From positions 8,048 to 45,503 of the forward strand of contig NZ_KE387135.1 of NCBI RefSeq assembly GCF_000430445.1: 37,456 nucleotides of DNA, read 5' to 3'. Position 1 is the first letter of the stretch. Each line of letters begins with the position of its first letter. The DNA comes from Saccharomonospora iraqiensis subsp. iraqiensis (lineage in GTDB: Bacteria; Actinomycetota; Actinomycetes; Mycobacteriales; Pseudonocardiaceae). The translations under genes and the position numbers were made by a program. Shown here piece by piece: positions 17,337 to 26,467 of the stretch. The notes beneath the pieces are model-generated. The model saw nothing but the letters and a program-made list of their open reading frames with translations, did no database searches and was not told the origin of the DNA.

Positions 17337-17386
17337 ACGGCGCCCGCTCCCGACCCGCGACGCGGCCGGGAGCGGGCGCCGTTTTT
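17337..17386 (+). terminator. intrinsic terminator after rpmE
   Basis: A perfect 16-bp stem (ACGGCGCCCGCTCCCG and its complement, 17337-17352 and 17367-17382) with a 14-nt loop, running directly into T5. This is the best intrinsic terminator in the window. It stands between rpmE and prfA, so prfA needs read-through or its own promoter. Confidence 0.92.
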
Positions 17387-17427
17387 CTCAGTCACCCGGG
17401 AAAGGTCGGCACGAGGAAGGTGGGGCC

Positions 17428-18498
17428 GTGGATTCGAGCTCACTGCGGACGCTGCTCGACGAGTACGCCGAACTGGAACAGCAGCTCGCGGACCCGGCCG
17501 TGCACGCCGACCAGACCCGTGCCCGCAGGTTGGGGCGTCGCTACGCCGAACTGGCGCCCGTGGTCAAGACGCTGAACGAGCTGGAGACCGCGCGGTCGGA
17601 TCTGGGCACCGCGCGCGAGCTCGCCGCGGAGGACGACTCGTTCGCCGAGGAGGCCGAGCAGCTGGCGCGGACGGTGCCCGCGCTGGAATCCCGGCTCACC
17701 GAACTGTTGCTGCCCCGCGATCCGCACGACGCCTCGGACGTCGTCATGGAGATCAAGTCGGGGGAGGGTGGCGAGGAGTCCGCCCTGTTCGCGGGAGACC
17801 TGCTGCGGATGTATCTGCGTTACGCCGAACGGGAGGGCTGGAAGGCCGAGATCCTGGACGCCACGGAGTCCGAGCTGGGCGGGTACAAGGACGTGACGGT
17901 GTCGCTGAAGAGCCGGGGCACCGAGGCCGACGGCGTCTGGGCCCGGATGAAGTTCGAGGGCGGGGTGCACCGCGTCCAGCGCGTGCCCGCCACCGAGTCG
18001 CAGGGCCGCATCCACACCTCCGCGGCGGGGGTGCTGATCTACCCCGAGCCGGAGGAGGTCGAGGTGGAACTCGACATGAACGACCTCCGGATCGACGCGT
18101 TCCGCTCGTCCGGACCGGGCGGGCAGAGCGTGAACACCACCGATTCCGCGATCCGCGTGACCCACCTGCCGACCGGCGTCGTGGTCTCGTGTCAGAACGA
18201 GAAGTCCCAGATCCAGAACCGCGCGCGGGCCATCCGGGTCCTGCACGCGCGGTTGCAGGCCATGGCCGAGGAGGAGGCCGAGGCCCGGGCCGCGGAGGAC
18301 CGCCGTTCCCAGGTGCGCACCGTCGACCGGTCGGAGCGGGTGCGCACCTACAACTTCCCGGAGAACCGCATCTCCGACCACCGGATCAACTACAAGGCCT
18401 ACAACCTGGACCAGGTTCTCGAAGGCGACCTGACCGGCGTGCTCGACGCCCTGCGCGCCGCCGACCGGGCCGAGCGCATGGCCGACTCCGGGGTGTGA
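17428..18498 (+). CDS. prfA: peptide chain release factor 1
   Basis: 356 aa, GTG start with GAGGAAGG upstream. Recognises UAA/UAG stop codons and triggers release of the peptide. The GGQ loop is [18 protein letters not shown] (Gln233, the residue methylated by PrmC). The codon-recognition domain lies before it; the stop-codon tripeptide of RF1 is usually PxT, and [15 protein letters not shown] fits it with PAT. The C-terminal [26 protein letters not shown] is diagnostic for RF1. The next gene is prmC, whose product modifies this protein. Confidence 0.98.
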   Translation: MDSSSLRTLLDEYAELEQQLADPAVHADQTRARRLGRRYAELAPVVKTLNELETARSDLGTARELAAEDDSFAEEAEQLARTVPALESRLTELLLPRDPHDASDVVMEIKSGEGGEESALFAGDLLRMYLRYAEREGWKAEILDATESELGGYKDVTVSLKSRGTEADGVWARMKFEGGVHRVQRVPATESQGRIHTSAAGVLIYPEPEEVEVELDMNDLRIDAFRSSGPGGQSVNTTDSAIRVTHLPTGVVVSCQNEKSQIQNRARAIRVLHARLQAMAEEEAEARAAEDRRSQVRTVDRSERVRTYNFPENRISDHRINYKAYNLDQVLEGDLTGVLDALRAADRAERMADSGV

Positions 18499-18563
18499 GC
18501 GCGGCCGGTGCCGTCCCCCGGTGCGCCGGAGGAGCGCGCACGGGCGCGTGACAAGCTGGGTGC

Positions 18564-19427
18564 GTGCGAAGACTGGCACTGCGACTGGCGATCCTGGAGG
18601 CGACGCGGACCCTCGAACAGGCGGGGGTGGAATCGGCCCGCACGGACGCGGAGCTGATCGCCGCCCACGTGCTCGACGTCGAACGCGGCCGACTCCCGCT
18701 CATCCCGTTGGTGGACCCGCCCGTGGTGGAGGCGATCCGGGATCTGGTCGCGCGCCGGGCACGACGGGTGCCGTTGCAGTATCTGCTCGGCCACGCCGCG
18801 ATGGGCGGCATCACCGTGGAGGTCGGCGCCGGTGTGTTCGTCCCCCGTCCGGAGACCGAGCTCCTGCTCGACTGGGGGCTGCGCCTGATCGCCGAACGCC
18901 GGTACCCGGTGGTGGTGGACCTGTGCACCGGGTCGGGGGCCCTGGCGCTGGCCGCCGCGCACGCCCGGCCGGACGCCGTGGTGTACGCCCTGGACAACGA
19001 CCCGGACGCGCTCGGGTGGGCACGGCACAACGCCGACGCCCGGGTGCGGGAGGGCGACACCCCGATCCGGTTGTACTCCGGGGACGTGGCCGATCCGTCC
19101 GTGTTCGCGGAACTGGACGGGCTCGTCGACCTCGTGCTGTGCAATCCGCCGTACGTCCCCGAGGGCACGGCGGTTCCCCCGGAGGTGGCCGAATTCGACC
19201 CTCCGGCGGCGGTGTTCGCCGCGGGCGGCGGCCTCGACGTGATCCGGGACGTGGTGGCGATGGCGACGCGGCTGCTGCGCCCGGGTGGGGGGATGGCGAT
19301 CGAGCACGACGACACCCACGCGCGCACGGTGCCGCCGCTGCTGCTGGCCCGGTCGGTGCTGACCGACGTCACCGAGCACACCGACCTCGCCGGACGCCCC
19401 CGGTTCGTGACCGCACGGCGGGTGTGA
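18564..19427 (+). CDS. prmC: release factor glutamine methyltransferase
   Basis: 287 aa. Uses S-adenosylmethionine to N5-methylate the Gln of the GGQ motif in release factors. An N-terminal helical domain (about 1-75) contains ARTDAELIAAHVL and RVPLQYLLG; FVPRPETELL is the conserved PrmC segment; VVDLCTGSGALALA is SAM motif I; LVLCNPPYVPEG contains the NPPY catalytic motif (Asn194). GTG start at 18564 has no clear ribosome binding site; CAAGCT (18552-18557) ends 6 nt before it, so it may be read from a leaderless transcript. Follows prfA by 65 nt. Confidence 0.96.
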   Translation: MRRLALRLAILEATRTLEQAGVESARTDAELIAAHVLDVERGRLPLIPLVDPPVVEAIRDLVARRARRVPLQYLLGHAAMGGITVEVGAGVFVPRPETELLLDWGLRLIAERRYPVVVDLCTGSGALALAAAHARPDAVVYALDNDPDALGWARHNADARVREGDTPIRLYSGDVADPSVFAELDGLVDLVLCNPPYVPEGTAVPPEVAEFDPPAAVFAAGGGLDVIRDVVAMATRLLRPGGGMAIEHDDTHARTVPPLLLARSVLTDVTEHTDLAGRPRFVTARRV

Positions 19428-19508
19428 GCCGCCGACCGCCTCCGACGCGGAGGTGGTGCCCGCGGCGGACGGCGGGACACGGCACGCGGGGCCCCGGAAC
19501 CGGATCGC

Positions 19509-19514
19509 TAGGCT
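19509..19514 (+). promoter_or_regulatory. -10 element (TAGGCT), probable leaderless tsaC transcript
   Basis: TAGGCT fits TANNNT and ends 8 nt before the ATG at 19523; no ribosome binding site is seen. Confidence 0.6.
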
Positions 19515-19522
19515 TGGCCGAC

Positions 19523-20173
19523 ATGAGTGCGGTGTACGAGTGTGACGACCCGGCCGCCCGTGCGGAGGGACTGAAGGCGGCCGCCGCGGCGGTGCGTTCC
19601 GGCAGGCTCGTCGTCCTGCCCACCGACACGGTGTACGGGATCGGGGCGGACGCCTTCGACTCCGCCGCGGTGCGGGCGCTGCTGCGGGCCAAGCGGCGCG
19701 GGCCGGACATGCCGGTCGGTGTCCTCGTCGGTTCGTGGTCCACAGTGGATGGACTGGTGCTGGGCGTCTCGCGCGAGGCCCGTGCGTTGATCGAGGCGTT
19801 CTGGCCCGGTGACCTCTCCCTCGTGCTGCCGCACGCACCCAGCCTGCAGTGGGACCTCGGTTCCACGCGCGGGACGGTCATGCTGCGGATGCCGCTGCAC
19901 CCGGTCGCCCTTGAACTGCTGCGCGAGGTCGGGCCGATGGCGGTCTCCAGCGCCAACGTCTCCGGGATGCCCCCCGCGGCGACGGCGCGGGAGGCGAGCG
20001 ACCAGCTCGGCGACTCGGTCGCCGTCTACCTCGACGGCGGGCCCAGCGGCGAACCGGTGGCGTCCACGATCGTGGACCTCACCGGGCCGCATCCGGTGAT
20101 GCTGCGGGAGGGGCCGGTGACGGCCGACGCGGTGTCCGAGGTGCTCGGCGTCGAGGTCGGCCCGGCGCGGTGA
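19523..20173 (+). CDS. tsaC: L-threonylcarbamoyladenylate synthase (Sua5/YrdC/YwlC family)
   Basis: 216 aa. Makes threonylcarbamoyl-AMP from threonine, bicarbonate and ATP for the t6A37 modification of ANN-decoding tRNAs. LVVLPTDTVYGIGADAF is the family signature (K/RxxxTDTVYG region), RAKRRGPDMPVGVLVG the KR-x-x-x-x-P-L-like segment, WPGDLSLVLP and AVSSANVSGMPPA the other conserved blocks. The single YrdC domain without a Sua5 C-terminal domain is the TsaC form. ATG at 19523 lies 8 nt after a -10 element. Neighbours prmC and wecA are the usual ones (Rv1301 position). Confidence 0.95.
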   Translation: MSAVYECDDPAARAEGLKAAAAAVRSGRLVVLPTDTVYGIGADAFDSAAVRALLRAKRRGPDMPVGVLVGSWSTVDGLVLGVSREARALIEAFWPGDLSLVLPHAPSLQWDLGSTRGTVMLRMPLHPVALELLREVGPMAVSSANVSGMPPAATAREASDQLGDSVAVYLDGGPSGEPVASTIVDLTGPHPVMLREGPVTADAVSEVLGVEVGPAR

Positions 20174-20243
20174 CCGTGCAGGGTGGCGATAGCGTTACGG
20201 GCCGTGTTCCCTTCCCCCGTCGCCCGTCGGAGTTGAGTCGGTC

Positions 20244-21407
20244 GTGAACTCCGCCGTGTCCGCCGGGCTGCCCATCCGCGAGTACGTGCTCGTGGGGCTC
20301 GTCTCGGCCGTGCTGACCTTCCTGCTCACTGCCGTGGTGCGGCGGTTCGCCCTCCGGGTGCGAGCCGTCGCCGTCCCCCGCAAGCGGGACGTCCATGTCG
20401 CGCCGATGCCCCGGATGGGTGGAGTCGCGATGTACTTCGGTGTGCTGGGGGGCATGGCGATGGCCCACCAGCTCCCGGTGTTGCGTCGTGCGTTCGAGTA
20501 CTCCTACGACCCGGTCGCCGTCCTCATCGGGGGCGGGGTCATCGTCCTGATCGGCGCACTGGACGACCGGTTCGAACTCGACGCCTGGACCAAGCTCGCC
20601 GGCCAGGTGATGTGTGCGGGCATTCTCGTGCTCTTCGGGGTGCAGTGGGTGTCGTTGTGGGTGCCCTGGGGGGGTGACCCGGACGCACTCGGTCAGGTGC
20701 TCATGTTCGACCGCAACCAGGGCGGCCTGTTGGCCGTCGTGCTCGTGGTGGTCATGGTCAACGCGATGAACTTCGTCGACGGGCTCGACGGGCTCGCGAG
20801 CGGACTCGGCTTCATCGCCGCCGCGGCCACGTGCGCCTTCTCACTCGGGTTGCTGGCCTCCTCCGGCGGCGACGTCGGCACCTACCCGCCCGCGCTGATC
20901 GCCGCCACCCTCGCGGGCGCGTGCCTGGGATTCCTCCCGCACAACTTCCAGCCCGCACGGATCTTCATGGGCGACTCCGGGTCGATGATGATCGGGCTGA
21001 TGCTCGCCGCCGCGAGCACGTCCGCCTCCGGCCGGATCAACTACAGCTCCTTCGACGCCACCGACGTCGTGGCGCTGCTGTCCCCGTTGTTCGTGGTGGC
21101 CGCGGTGCTGTTCCTGCCGTTGCTGGACCTCATCCTCGCCGTCGTGCGGCGCACCCGGCGGGGGGAGAGCCCGTTCGCGGCGGACAAGATGCACCTGCAC
21201 CACCGGCTGCTGGAGATCGGGCACTCCCAGCGGCGGGCGGTTCTGTTGATCTACCTGTGGGCGGGGCTGCTGGCCTTCGGTGCCGTCGCGGTCACCCTGT
21301 TCGACACCGCCGCCGTGTTCTGGCTCACCTGCGCGGGTCTGGTGGCCGCGGCGGCGGTGTCGCTCGTTCCGCGGTTGCGACGGCAACGCGCACGTGATCC
21401 CGCCTAG
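20244..21407 (+). CDS. wecA: WecA-type UDP-GlcNAc-1-phosphate:decaprenyl-phosphate transferase
   Basis: 387 aa polytopic membrane protein of the MraY/WecA family with about 11 helices. Transfers GlcNAc-1-phosphate from UDP-GlcNAc to polyprenyl phosphate, which in mycobacteria (Rv1302/Rfe) starts arabinogalactan linker synthesis. Motifs: RKRDVHVAPMPRMGG, GALDDRF (Asp107-Asp108), NAMNFVDGLDG (Asp179), FMGDSGSMMIG and KMHLHHRLLEIGHSQRR, the His-rich cytoplasmic loop that separates WecA from MraY. GTG start with a weak GGAG 11 nt upstream. TAGCGT at 20190-20195 could be a -10. Confidence 0.95.
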   Translation: MNSAVSAGLPIREYVLVGLVSAVLTFLLTAVVRRFALRVRAVAVPRKRDVHVAPMPRMGGVAMYFGVLGGMAMAHQLPVLRRAFEYSYDPVAVLIGGGVIVLIGALDDRFELDAWTKLAGQVMCAGILVLFGVQWVSLWVPWGGDPDALGQVLMFDRNQGGLLAVVLVVVMVNAMNFVDGLDGLASGLGFIAAAATCAFSLGLLASSGGDVGTYPPALIAATLAGACLGFLPHNFQPARIFMGDSGSMMIGLMLAAASTSASGRINYSSFDATDVVALLSPLFVVAAVLFLPLLDLILAVVRRTRRGESPFAADKMHLHHRLLEIGHSQRRAVLLIYLWAGLLAFGAVAVTLFDTAAVFWLTCAGLVAAAAVSLVPRLRRQRARDPA

Positions 21408-21438
21408 TCTGGAGCGGACGGAGGAGCGGACGACAGCC

Positions 21439-21972
21439 ATGAGTGGAACGAGCGGGGTGCCCGACGTGAGCGGAGTCGACGACGCGGTGACCGGGGACCG
21501 GGACACCGACGCCGAGGTGGCCGCCGAGCACGCGCGCTCGGTGTACGCGCTGGCCGCGGCGATGCTGCGCTGGGGGCTGCGGCTGGCCGTACCGACGTCG
21601 CTGATCACTGTGGCGATCGCCACTCTGGTGGCGGGCGGACCGGGGCTCGCCGGTGCCGGGTTCGGGGTGGTGCTGGGCTTCGGCTCGGCGCTGGTCACCC
21701 TCATGATGATGCGGCTGGCCGCGCGGCGACCCGTGAACGCGCTGCTGGGGTTCGCCCTGGGGGGTTACGGGATCAAGATGGCGGCGCTGCTGCTGGTCAT
21801 GCTGATGCTCGACGGAGTGGACACGGTCAGCCGTCCCGCCCTGGCATTCGGCATGCTGGTGGCCGTGGTGGCCTGGGCGGCCGGGGAGGTCGTCGCGTTC
21901 CTGCGCACGCGCACACCCACGATCGTCGTCCCGACCACCCGGTCGGCCCCGTCGCCTCACTCGATGGAGTGA
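21439..21972 (+). CDS. atpI: AtpI-like small membrane protein upstream of the ATP synthase genes
   Basis: 177 aa. ATG at 21439 with GGAGGAG about 12 nt upstream. A soluble acidic N-terminus (about 1-35) precedes four hydrophobic helices (LAVPTSLITVAIATLVAGG, GFGVVLGFGSALVTLMMMRL, GFALGGYGIKMAALLLVMLML, PALAFGMLVAVVAWAAGEVVAF). Position and topology match Rv1303-type proteins and AtpI, which help magnesium uptake or c-ring assembly in other bacteria. Sequence similarity to AtpI is weak in actinobacteria, so the symbol rests mainly on context. It starts 32 nt after wecA; 208 nt separate it from atpB. Confidence 0.75.
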   Translation: MSGTSGVPDVSGVDDAVTGDRDTDAEVAAEHARSVYALAAAMLRWGLRLAVPTSLITVAIATLVAGGPGLAGAGFGVVLGFGSALVTLMMMRLAARRPVNALLGFALGGYGIKMAALLLVMLMLDGVDTVSRPALAFGMLVAVVAWAAGEVVAFLRTRTPTIVVPTTRSAPSPHSME

Positions 21973-22041
21973 GAGAGGCGGCGTCGCCGTCGATCGGGAC
22001 GAATCAGGAGTACGGGCGTACGGCTTGCCGGACGCTCCTGG

Positions 22042-22079
22042 TAGGGTCCGCGCCAGGTCCCATCCCCGTGCGGGGGATG
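22042..22079 (+). promoter_or_regulatory. candidate -10 and leader hairpin of the atp operon
   Basis: TAGGGT (22042-22047) fits the -10 consensus although no good -35 is placed 17 nt before it. It is followed by a perfect 7-bp hairpin CATCCCC/GGGGATG with a 5-nt loop (22061-22079). The start of atpB is 101 nt further on, so a transcript from here would carry the hairpin near its 5' end. Confidence 0.3.
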
Positions 22080-22180
22080 CCCTGCACGGTGCCGGAGTCG
22101 TATCCGGTACGTTAAGTCCAGGTTTGTGACGATTCCCCCGGCGGAGTGAACGCCGGCCGGGAGAACCGGAAGGAGCCCAG

Positions 22181-22963
22181 TTGGGCGCGCTGGTACGAGC
22201 CGCGGGTGACGAATTCACGCCGCCGACGGCGGAGGCCTTCGATCTGCCGCCGATCTTCGCCGGGATCACCAAGCCCATGGTGCTCGCCGTGCTGTCGGTG
22301 GTCATCATCGCAGGCTTCTTCCTGCTGACCACCCGGAAGATGAGCGTGGTGCCGGGCAAGGGCCAGTTCCTCGCCGAGTCCCTCTACGACTTCGGACGCA
22401 ACAACATCGCGCGGGAGCAGATCGGCGCGGGCGAGTTCCTCCGTTTCGTCCCGCTGATCCTGACGCTGTTCACCTTCATCCTGGTGAACAACCTCTTCGG
22501 GATCGTGCCGATCCTGCAGTTCCCGACGATGTCGCACATCGGGTTCCCGCTCGCGCTCTCGGCGCTGGTGGTCTACCCCGTGTACCACTACGCGGGGATC
22601 CGCAAGCACGGGATCGGGGCATACCTGAAGAACCAGCTGTTCCCGCCGGGGGCGCCGAAGCCGGTGTACCTCCTGCTCGCACCGATCGAGTTCTTCACGA
22701 AGTTCATCATGAACCCGATCACGCTGGCGATCCGGGTGTTCGCCGCGATGTTCGCGGGCCACCTGCTCATCATGCTGTTCGCGGTCTCCGCGGAGTACCT
22801 GCTGCTGCACGGTGGCGGCTTCCTCAGCGTGATCTCCGCCTTCTCGTTCGCGGGAGCGCTGGCGGTGACGTTCATCGAGGCGCTCATCATGGTGATCCAG
22901 GCGTTCATCTTCGCGTTGTTGTCGGCCAACTACATCGGGGCGGCGCTGGCCGAGTCGCACTAG
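22181..22963 (+). CDS. atpB: F1Fo ATP synthase subunit a
   Basis: 260 aa with an uncommon TTG start, supported by GGAAGGAG 6 nt upstream and by the fit of MGALVRAAGDEFTPPTAEAFDLPPIF to actinobacterial subunit a. A membrane protein with about five to six helices that forms the proton half-channels. NPITLAIRVFAAMFAGHLL carries the essential Arg185, which faces the c-ring. VNNLFGIVPILQFP and the C-terminal ALIMVIQAFIFALLSANYI are further conserved parts. First structural gene of the operon; 113 nt precede atpE. Confidence 0.97.
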   Translation: MGALVRAAGDEFTPPTAEAFDLPPIFAGITKPMVLAVLSVVIIAGFFLLTTRKMSVVPGKGQFLAESLYDFGRNNIAREQIGAGEFLRFVPLILTLFTFILVNNLFGIVPILQFPTMSHIGFPLALSALVVYPVYHYAGIRKHGIGAYLKNQLFPPGAPKPVYLLLAPIEFFTKFIMNPITLAIRVFAAMFAGHLLIMLFAVSAEYLLLHGGGFLSVISAFSFAGALAVTFIEALIMVIQAFIFALLSANYIGAALAESH

Positions 22964-23076
22964 TCCTCCCCGGTGGAGCCGTCGCCGACGCGCAACGACG
23001 CGGAGGTGGCGATCCTTCGACACCCAGGCAAAACCTCCGTTAACCGAACACGGACGAAGTTGGAAAGGGAATTCAC

Positions 23077-23325
23077 GTGAGCAGCTCCATGCTTCTTGCC
23101 CAGCAGGCCGCCGAGACCGACATCAACTCCGGTCTGGCCGTCATCGGCTACGGCCTCGGTGCCATCGGTGGTGGTATCGGCGTCGGGATGATCTTCTCGT
23201 CGGTCATCAGCGGCACCGCGCGTCAGCCCGAGGCGCAGGGCAAACTGATGAACATCGCGTTCACCACGTTCGCCCTGGTCGAGGTGCTCGCACTGCTCGG
23301 GTTCGTTCTCTTCTTCCTCGCGTGA
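23077..23325 (+). CDS. atpE: F1Fo ATP synthase subunit c
   Basis: 82 aa hairpin of two membrane helices that forms the rotor ring. Helix 1 has the Gly-rich [14 protein letters not shown] packing motif, the loop is [10 protein letters not shown] (RQP contacts the central stalk), and helix 2 has the proton-carrying Glu69 in [14 protein letters not shown] start with GGAAAGGGA upstream. The preceding 113 nt hold a potential 7-bp pairing CGGAGGT (23001-23007) with ACCTCCG (23033-23039), perhaps related to the high translation that subunit c needs. Confidence 0.97.
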   Translation: MSSSMLLAQQAAETDINSGLAVIGYGLGAIGGGIGVGMIFSSVISGTARQPEAQGKLMNIAFTTFALVEVLALLGFVLFFLA

Positions 23326-23374
23326 CGGGTTCACCCGCACGGGCTGTGAGTAACCAGACGAAGTGGAGACGGCG

Positions 23375-23920
23375 ATGATTCTGGCGCAGGAAGCAGAGTA
23401 CAACCCTGTTCTTCCGCACGTATCCGAGATCATCATCGGTCTTGTCGCTTTCCTCCTGCTGCTGTTCGTCATCACGAAGTTCGTGAAGCCGCGCTTCGAG
23501 AAGCTCTACGAGGAGCGGGCAGCCAAGATCGAGGGCGGTATCGAGAAGGCCGAGAAGGCACAGGCCGAGGCCGAGCAGGCGCTGGCGCACTACAAGGCGC
23601 AGCTGGCGGAGGCCCGTGGTGAGGCCGCCAAGATCCGCGACGACGCGCGGGCGGAGGCCGAACAGATCAGGGAGGAACTGCGCGGGCAGGCCGAGGAGGA
23701 GGCGCGCCGGATCGTCGCGCAGGGTGAGGCCCAGCTCCAGGCCCAGCGGGCCCAGCTGGTGGCCGAACTCCGCGAGGAGCTCGGGCGCAACGCCGTCACC
23801 CTGGCCGGTCGCATCGTCGGTGAGTCCCTCGAGGACGAGGCCCGTCGTCGGGGCACCGTCGACCGGTTCCTCGACGAGCTCGAAGCCAGTGGCAACGGTT
23901 CGGCCGGAGCAAGGAAGTAG
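23375..23920 (+). CDS. atpF: F1Fo ATP synthase subunit b
   Basis: 181 aa. ATG at 23375 is chosen with GTGGAGA about 6 nt upstream; a GTG at 23363 is in frame. One membrane helix (VSEIIIGLVAFLLLLFVITKFV, about 14-35) is followed by a long charged helix with repeated Ala/Glu/Arg/Gln (KAEKAQAEAEQALAHYKAQL), the peripheral stalk coiled coil that joins subunit a to delta and alpha. The end (GSAGARK) is close to the atpH start, 8 nt away. Only one b-type gene is present. Confidence 0.97.
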   Translation: MILAQEAEYNPVLPHVSEIIIGLVAFLLLLFVITKFVKPRFEKLYEERAAKIEGGIEKAEKAQAEAEQALAHYKAQLAEARGEAAKIRDDARAEAEQIREELRGQAEEEARRIVAQGEAQLQAQRAQLVAELREELGRNAVTLAGRIVGESLEDEARRRGTVDRFLDELEASGNGSAGARK

Positions 23921-23928
23921 GTCGCTGG

Positions 23929-24750
23929 ATGACGCTGCATGCCGCGAGCCGTGAGGCTCTGGACTTCGCCGGGAACCGTCTCGACGAGGTGCTCGGCGAC
24001 GCGGGCTCCGACCCGTCCGCCGTCGGGGAAGAGCTGCTCTCCGTGGTCGACCTGCTCACCGGGGAGAGCGGGCTCCGCCGGGCCGTCTCGGACGGCTCGA
24101 CGGACCCGGAGGCCCGCAAGCGGCTGGTCGACTCCCTGCTGCGGGACAAGATCTCCGGCCCCGCGCTGACGGTGCTGCAGACCGTGGTCGGCAGCCGGTG
24201 GTCGAACCCCCGTGAGCTCCTCGACGGGGTGGAGTACCTCGGCCGCACGGCGCTGCTCGTCGGCGCGGAGAAGGCGGACAAGCTCGACACCGTCGAGGAC
24301 GAGCTGTTCCGCTTCGCCCGTATCCTGGTGAACAGGCCGGAGTTGGAGCGTGTGCTGGGTGACCGGTCGGCCTCCGCCGAGGCGAAACGGGGGCTGGTCC
24401 GCCAGCTCGTGGCCGACAAGGTCGACCCGATCAGCAAGGTGCTCCTGGAGCAGGTGGTGCTGCGGCCGGGTGGGCGTTCCGTCGCGGAGAGTGTCGACGG
24501 CCTCGTCGAGATGGCCGCGGCACGCCGGGACCGCGCGGTGGCGCGGGTCACCAGTGCGACCGAGCTGACCGCCGAACAACGGGAACGACTGGCCGCACAA
24601 CTCGGCCGGGTGTACGACCGGCCGATCGCCCTGCATGTGGCGCTCGATCCGGAGCTCGGCGCGGGACTGGTCGTGCGGGTCGGTGACGAGGTGATCGACG
24701 GCAGCGCCGCCGGCCGGTTGGACGCGGTGCGCAGGCAACTCGCCGGATGA
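23929..24750 (+). CDS. atpH: F1Fo ATP synthase subunit delta
   Basis: 273 aa, longer than the about 180 aa of E. coli delta, as usual for actinobacteria. An N-terminal helical region (about 1-100) precedes the conserved C-terminal part VARVTSATELTAEQRERLAAQLGRVYDRPIALHVALDPELGAGLVVRVGDEVIDGS in several segments. It caps the alpha3beta3 head and binds subunit b. In mycobacteria the gene is fused to a second b-like domain; here delta stands alone and no membrane helix precedes it. ATG at 23929, GTAGGTCG upstream. Confidence 0.95.
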   Translation: MTLHAASREALDFAGNRLDEVLGDAGSDPSAVGEELLSVVDLLTGESGLRRAVSDGSTDPEARKRLVDSLLRDKISGPALTVLQTVVGSRWSNPRELLDGVEYLGRTALLVGAEKADKLDTVEDELFRFARILVNRPELERVLGDRSASAEAKRGLVRQLVADKVDPISKVLLEQVVLRPGGRSVAESVDGLVEMAAARRDRAVARVTSATELTAEQRERLAAQLGRVYDRPIALHVALDPELGAGLVVRVGDEVIDGSAAGRLDAVRRQLAG

Positions 24751-24813
24751 GCGGGCCGGGCACATGACACATACTTTGCAGACTGGCAAGAACGAAGTGA
24801 GAGCGGGAACGAC

Positions 24814-26460
24814 ATGGCGGAGCTGACGATCTCCTCGGATGAGGTCGCCAACGCGATCGAGAACTACGTCTCGAGTTATTCCCCGGACGTGAGCCGGGAA
24901 GAGGTCGGCGTCGTCGTCGACACCGGCGACGGTGTGGCCCACGTCGAGGGGCTGCCGTCCACCATGGCCAACGAGCTGCTGGAATTCCCCGGCGGCATCC
25001 TCGGCGTCGCCCAGAACCTCGACCCGCGCCAGATCGGTGTCGTCATCCTCGGTGACTTCAACTCGATCGAAGAGGGCCAGGAGGTCAAGCGCACCGGCCG
25101 GATCCTGTCGGTCCCGGTCGGGGAGAACTTCCTCGGCCGTGTCATCGACCCGCTCGGAAAGCCGATCGACGGCCTGGGCGACATCGAGTCGACGGAGCGC
25201 CGGGCGCTGGAGCTGCAGGCCGCCTCGGTCGTCGAGCGGCAGCCGGTGGACGAGCCGCTGCAGACCGGCATCACGGCGATCGACTCCATGACCCCGATCG
25301 GCCGGGGACAGCGCCAGCTGGTGATCGGTGACCGCAAGACCGGCAAGACGGCGGTCTGCGTCGACACGATCATCAACCAGAAGGAGAACTGGGAGAGCGG
25401 CGACCCCTCCAAGCAGGTGCGCTGCATCTACGTCGCGATCGGCCAGAAGGGCTCGACGATCGCGGCGGTGCGCAAGTCCCTGGAGGACGCGGGCGCGATG
25501 GAGTACACGACCATCGTCGCGGCGCCGGCGTCCGACTCGGCGGGGTACAAGTGGCTGGCGCCCTACTCGGGCTCCGCGCTGGGGCAGCACTGGATGTACG
25601 ACGGCAAGCACGTGCTGGTCGTGTTCGACGACCTCACCAAGCAGGCCGAGGCGTACCGTGCGATCTCGCTGCTGCTGCGTCGTCCGCCGGGCCGTGAGGC
25701 CTACCCCGGTGACGTCTTCTACCTGCACTCCCGCCTGCTGGAGCGCTGCGCGAAGCTGTCCGACGAACTGGGTGGTGGCTCGCTGACCGGCCTGCCGGTG
25801 ATCGAGACCAAGGCCAACGACATCTCGGCCTACATCCCCACGAACGTCATCTCGATCACCGACGGGCAGTGCTTCTTCCAGTCGGACCTGTTCAACTCCG
25901 GGCAGCGGCCCGCGGTCGACGTCACCACCTCGGTCTCCCGGGTCGGCGGTGACGCGCAGATCAAGGCGATGAAGAAGGTCGCCGGGTCGCTGCGGATCGA
26001 CCTGTCCCAGTACGAGGAGCTCAAGGCGTTCTCCGCGTTCGCCTCCGACCTGGACGCCGCGTCGAAGGCACAGCTGGACCGCGGTGCCCGGCTGTACGAG
26101 CTGCTCAAGCAGCCGCAGTACGCGCCGGTCCCGGTCGAGCAGCAGGTCGTGACGGTGTACCTGGGCACCAACGGACACTTCGACGACGTTCCCGTCGACG
26201 ACACCGCCCGGTTCAACAGCGAGTTCCTGGACACCCTCCGGCACAAGGACGCCGGGGTGCTCAGCGAGATCCGGGAGCAGGGCCAGTGGACCGACGACCT
26301 GGCCGACCGGACGGTCGCCGCGGTGAACGAGTTCAAGAAGGAGTTCACCACCTCGGAGGGCACCTCCCTGGTCGGCGACGAGTCGGTCGATCCGATGGAC
26401 GCCGGCAAGGTGGGTCAGGAGTCCGTGAAGGTGCACCGCTCCGCCGAGCAGGAGAAGTAG
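24814..26460 (+). CDS. atpA: F1Fo ATP synthase subunit alpha
   Basis: 548 aa. Non-catalytic nucleotide-binding subunit of the F1 head. Walker A is GDRKTGKT (Lys178), Walker B is VLVVFDDL, and the [14 protein letters not shown] signature is present. The chain is about 35 residues longer than E. coli alpha; the extra C-terminal tail (from about 515: [16 protein letters not shown] to HRSAEQEK) corresponds to the extension that suppresses ATP hydrolysis in mycobacteria. ATG at 24814 lies 63 nt after atpH, with GAGAGCGGGA upstream. Confidence 0.98.
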   Translation: MAELTISSDEVANAIENYVSSYSPDVSREEVGVVVDTGDGVAHVEGLPSTMANELLEFPGGILGVAQNLDPRQIGVVILGDFNSIEEGQEVKRTGRILSVPVGENFLGRVIDPLGKPIDGLGDIESTERRALELQAASVVERQPVDEPLQTGITAIDSMTPIGRGQRQLVIGDRKTGKTAVCVDTIINQKENWESGDPSKQVRCIYVAIGQKGSTIAAVRKSLEDAGAMEYTTIVAAPASDSAGYKWLAPYSGSALGQHWMYDGKHVLVVFDDLTKQAEAYRAISLLLRRPPGREAYPGDVFYLHSRLLERCAKLSDELGGGSLTGLPVIETKANDISAYIPTNVISITDGQCFFQSDLFNSGQRPAVDVTTSVSRVGGDAQIKAMKKVAGSLRIDLSQYEELKAFSAFASDLDAASKAQLDRGARLYELLKQPQYAPVPVEQQVVTVYLGTNGHFDDVPVDDTARFNSEFLDTLRHKDAGVLSEIREQGQWTDDLADRTVAAVNEFKKEFTTSEGTSLVGDESVDPMDAGKVGQESVKVHRSAEQEK

Positions 26461-26467
26461 GCGTCCC

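Noticed and set aside
22025-22047. TTGCCG (22025-22030) as the -35 partner of TAGGGT before atpB
   Set aside because: The spacer is only 11 nt.
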